From assembly GCA_031261145.1 (NCBI GenBank), contig JAISJX010000038.1, positions 1 to 8,598 on the forward strand: a stretch of 8,598 bases of DNA, in the 5' to 3' direction. Numbering within the stretch: the stretch's first letter is position 1; each line of letters opens with the position of its first letter. Shown piece by piece: positions 7,023-8,598 of the stretch. Both the position numbers and the translations under genes were made by a program. The notes beneath the pieces were generated by a model, which searched no databases, was not told the DNA's origin, and saw only the letters and a list, made by a program, of their open reading frames with translations. Origin of the DNA: Tannerella sp. GTDB taxonomy: Bacteria > Bacteroidota > Bacteroidia > Bacteroidales > Tannerellaceae.

Positions 7023-8318
7023 ATGGCAGGAAAGGATATCGTAAGAAAGTTATTTCAGGGAGACAGAGTCGTGTGGGTCATCTTCTTACTCCTCTGTGGC
7101 ATTTCGATCATCGAGGTGTTCAGCGCTACAAGTACGCTGGCTTACAAGTCATCGAATATCTATGTTCCCATCATCAAACACGTGACCATCCTAAGCGCCG
7201 GTTTTTTGTTTACGCTCGGACTGTGTCATGTGCAGTACAAACTTTTTTCCGTCGGAATAGTTCTGATGCCTTTATCCTTGATATTGCTGTTTGTAACGCT
7301 TATTATCGGCCTTGCTATACATGGCGCCCCCCGATGGTTTTTCGGATTTCAGCCTTCCGAATTAGCCAAGTTAGCCTGTATCATTTATGTCGCCTTTTTG
7401 CTTAGCAGGCGGGTTAAACTATCCGATAACAAAACCTATAACTTTATTTTGTTTGGGATAGTTCCGATCTGTGCTTTAATCCTTTATGCCAATCTTTCTA
7501 CGGCTGTTTTATTAGGCTTCGTTTGTTTTCTGATGATGATTATCGGTCAGATACCCTTTAAAAAATTAGGAAAATTAGTATTTCAGTGCAGCGTGATATT
7601 GGTGGTCGCCGTTCTTACTCTTTGCGTTATACCGCAAGATGTTACAAAGAAATACCTGCCTCGCGCCAGAACATGGCAGAGCCGTGTGGAGAAATTTATC
7701 GGGCCTAAGCTCGATTCGGAGAACACTTCGGCAGATAAAAAAAAGAAGACGTATGAGATTGACCCGCGTTCGCAGGAGACGTATGCAAAAATCGCCATTG
7801 CTAAAGGCGGCGTCTTCGGTAGATTGCCCGGACGCAGCATACAGCGCGATTTCCTGTCGCAAGCCTATTCCGATTTTATCTTTGCCATTATCATCGAAGA
7901 ATTGGGCGTTGTCGGGGGGATGTTTGTCCTTTTGCTCTACGTAATTTTGATGTTCCGCGTAGGGATTATCGCTAAACGATGCGGGAAATTATTCCCCAAA
8001 TACTTAGTGCTCGGATGCGGGCTGATGATTGTGATACAAGCGATTACGCACATGGCTGTCACGGTGGGTCTATTCCCTGTGACCGGCCAGCCGCTACCCC
8101 TGATCAGCAAGGGAGGAACATCGCTTATAGTGACCTGTATTTATATGGGTATCATCCTGAGTGTAAGCCATTATAGCGCTGAAATGAGCGAGAAAGACGA
8201 AGAGGAAAACGACGAAATCAATGAAGCGATAGAAGAATTAGAACGGGATGATTTGGAGGAAAATTCAGAAAAAAATCCTATTTTCGCCGTTGAAACAACA
8301 GAAATTGAAAAAAGATGA
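7023..8318 (+). CDS. ftsW: Septal peptidoglycan glycosyltransferase FtsW (SEDS family)
   Basis: A 431-residue polytopic membrane protein that polymerises lipid II into glycan strands at the septum, in complex with the FtsI-type transpeptidase encoded upstream. SEDS landmarks in order are EVFSATSTLAYKSS near the first helix, GAPRW at 101-105 leading into QPSELAK (110-116), NLSTAVLL, a long extracytoplasmic loop at about 201-284, AYSDFIFAIIIEELG containing D284 (aligned with the catalytic aspartate of RodA/FtsW), and PVTGQPLPLISKGGTS. About ten helices can be read. Oddities: only four residues separate RW from QPSE, where E. coli FtsW has about eight; the large loop contains K239-K242; and the cytoplasmic tail 387-431 has 20 acidic residues out of 45. 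FtsW rather than RodA is chosen from the cluster and the GQPLP and SKGGTS wording. The stop overlaps the murG start by 4 bases. Confidence 0.96.
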   Translation: MAGKDIVRKLFQGDRVVWVIFLLLCGISIIEVFSATSTLAYKSSNIYVPIIKHVTILSAGFLFTLGLCHVQYKLFSVGIVLMPLSLILLFVTLIIGLAIHGAPRWFFGFQPSELAKLACIIYVAFLLSRRVKLSDNKTYNFILFGIVPICALILYANLSTAVLLGFVCFLMMIIGQIPFKKLGKLVFQCSVILVVAVLTLCVIPQDVTKKYLPRARTWQSRVEKFIGPKLDSENTSADKKKKTYEIDPRSQETYAKIAIAKGGVFGRLPGRSIQRDFLSQAYSDFIFAIIIEELGVVGGMFVLLLYVILMFRVGIIAKRCGKLFPKYLVLGCGLMIVIQAITHMAVTVGLFPVTGQPLPLISKGGTSLIVTCIYMGIILSVSHYSAEMSEKDEEENDEINEAIEELERDDLEENSEKNPIFAVETTEIEKR

Positions 8319-8598
8319 GACCCTATCGAGTGATTATAAGCGGAGGAGGAACGGGCGGACATATTTTTCCGGCCATTTCCATAGCGAACACCTTCAAACA
8401 GCGGTTTCCGGATGCGGAAATCCTGTTTGTCGGCGCCTGCGACCGTATGGAAATGGAACGGGTACCCGCAGCCGGATACGAAATCAAAGGGCTGCCGGTC
8501 AGCGGTTTCAACCGAAGCCATAAACTGAAAAACATCTCCGTCCTGTACAAACTCTTTAAAAGTATGCGGATGGCCAAAAAGGTTGTGCGCGAATTTAA
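8315..8598 (+). CDS. murG: UDP-N-acetylglucosamine--N-acetylmuramyl-(pentapeptide) pyrophosphoryl-undecaprenol N-acetylglucosamine transferase MurG, N-terminal part
   Basis: The first 94 codons of a gene that runs out of the window. MurG is a peripheral membrane GT-B glycosyltransferase at the cytoplasmic face; it adds GlcNAc from UDP-GlcNAc to lipid I, making lipid II. The visible part has the glycine-rich loop GGGTGGHIFPA at 10-20 with H16, and then FVGACDRMEMERVPAAGY and LPVSGFNR, both typical of the N-terminal acceptor-binding domain. The C-terminal UDP-GlcNAc domain is not seen; the full protein is normally about 360 residues. The ATG at 8315 shares the bases ATGA with the ftsW stop (8316-8318), a classic arrangement for translational coupling, and no separate ribosome binding site is evident. 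Confidence 0.96.
   Translation, partial: MRPYRVIISGGGTGGHIFPAISIANTFKQRFPDAEILFVGACDRMEMERVPAAGYEIKGLPVSGFNRSHKLKNISVLYKLFKSMRMAKKVVREF

Noticed and set aside
8171..8577. Minus-strand frames opposite the ftsW tail and murG
   Set aside because: Both sense genes have clear family motifs here; the reverse translations, rich in Ser or Arg, show none.

Overview
The window is a continuous stretch of the division and cell wall (dcw) cluster of a Bacteroidota bacterium, most likely of the order Bacteroidales. All genes lie on the + strand, and both ends of the window cut through genes. The lineage call rests on several features. The short gene between rsmH and the penicillin-binding protein resembles the phylum's divergent FtsL-like protein, not classical FtsL. 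The FtsI-type protein ends in a single PASTA domain. MraY carries a long extra extracytoplasmic segment, and murF is absent between murE and mraY. Most start codons lack a Shine-Dalgarno sequence, which is usual in this phylum. The genus cannot be told from the sequence alone.

Layout: 3' end of rsmH (16S rRNA methyltransferase, 1-344); ftsL-like gene (348-692); ftsI-type transpeptidase with PASTA domain (714-2879); murE (2890-4344); a 68-base gap rich in palindromes that also holds a 20-codon ORF (4345-4412); mraY (4413-5669); murD (5674-7011); ftsW (7023-8318); 5' end of murG (8315 to the window end). Gaps between genes are 3, 21, 10, 68, 4 and 11 bases, followed by a 4-base overlap. This spacing suggests one polycistronic transcript that enters from upstream and leaves downstream. 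I see no terminator and no convincing internal promoter, and no stretch above 300 bases lacks a gene.

The genes cover a connected pathway. MurD and MurE add D-Glu and the third residue (meso-diaminopimelate, judging from a DNPR motif) to the UDP-MurNAc peptide. MraY moves the finished pentapeptide precursor to undecaprenyl phosphate, giving lipid I, and MurG adds GlcNAc to give lipid II. FtsW polymerises lipid II and its partner FtsI crosslinks the new septal glycan. The FtsL-like protein is the probable small scaffold of the FtsW-FtsI complex.

This is essentially a housekeeping region with intact catalytic motifs, and I found no evidence of a new system or mobile DNA. The most unusual feature is the murE-mraY gap, where three perfect inverted repeats lie end to end and a fourth lies just upstream. 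Smaller oddities are a shortened conserved loop and a strongly acidic tail in FtsW, and extra cysteines at the end of MurD.
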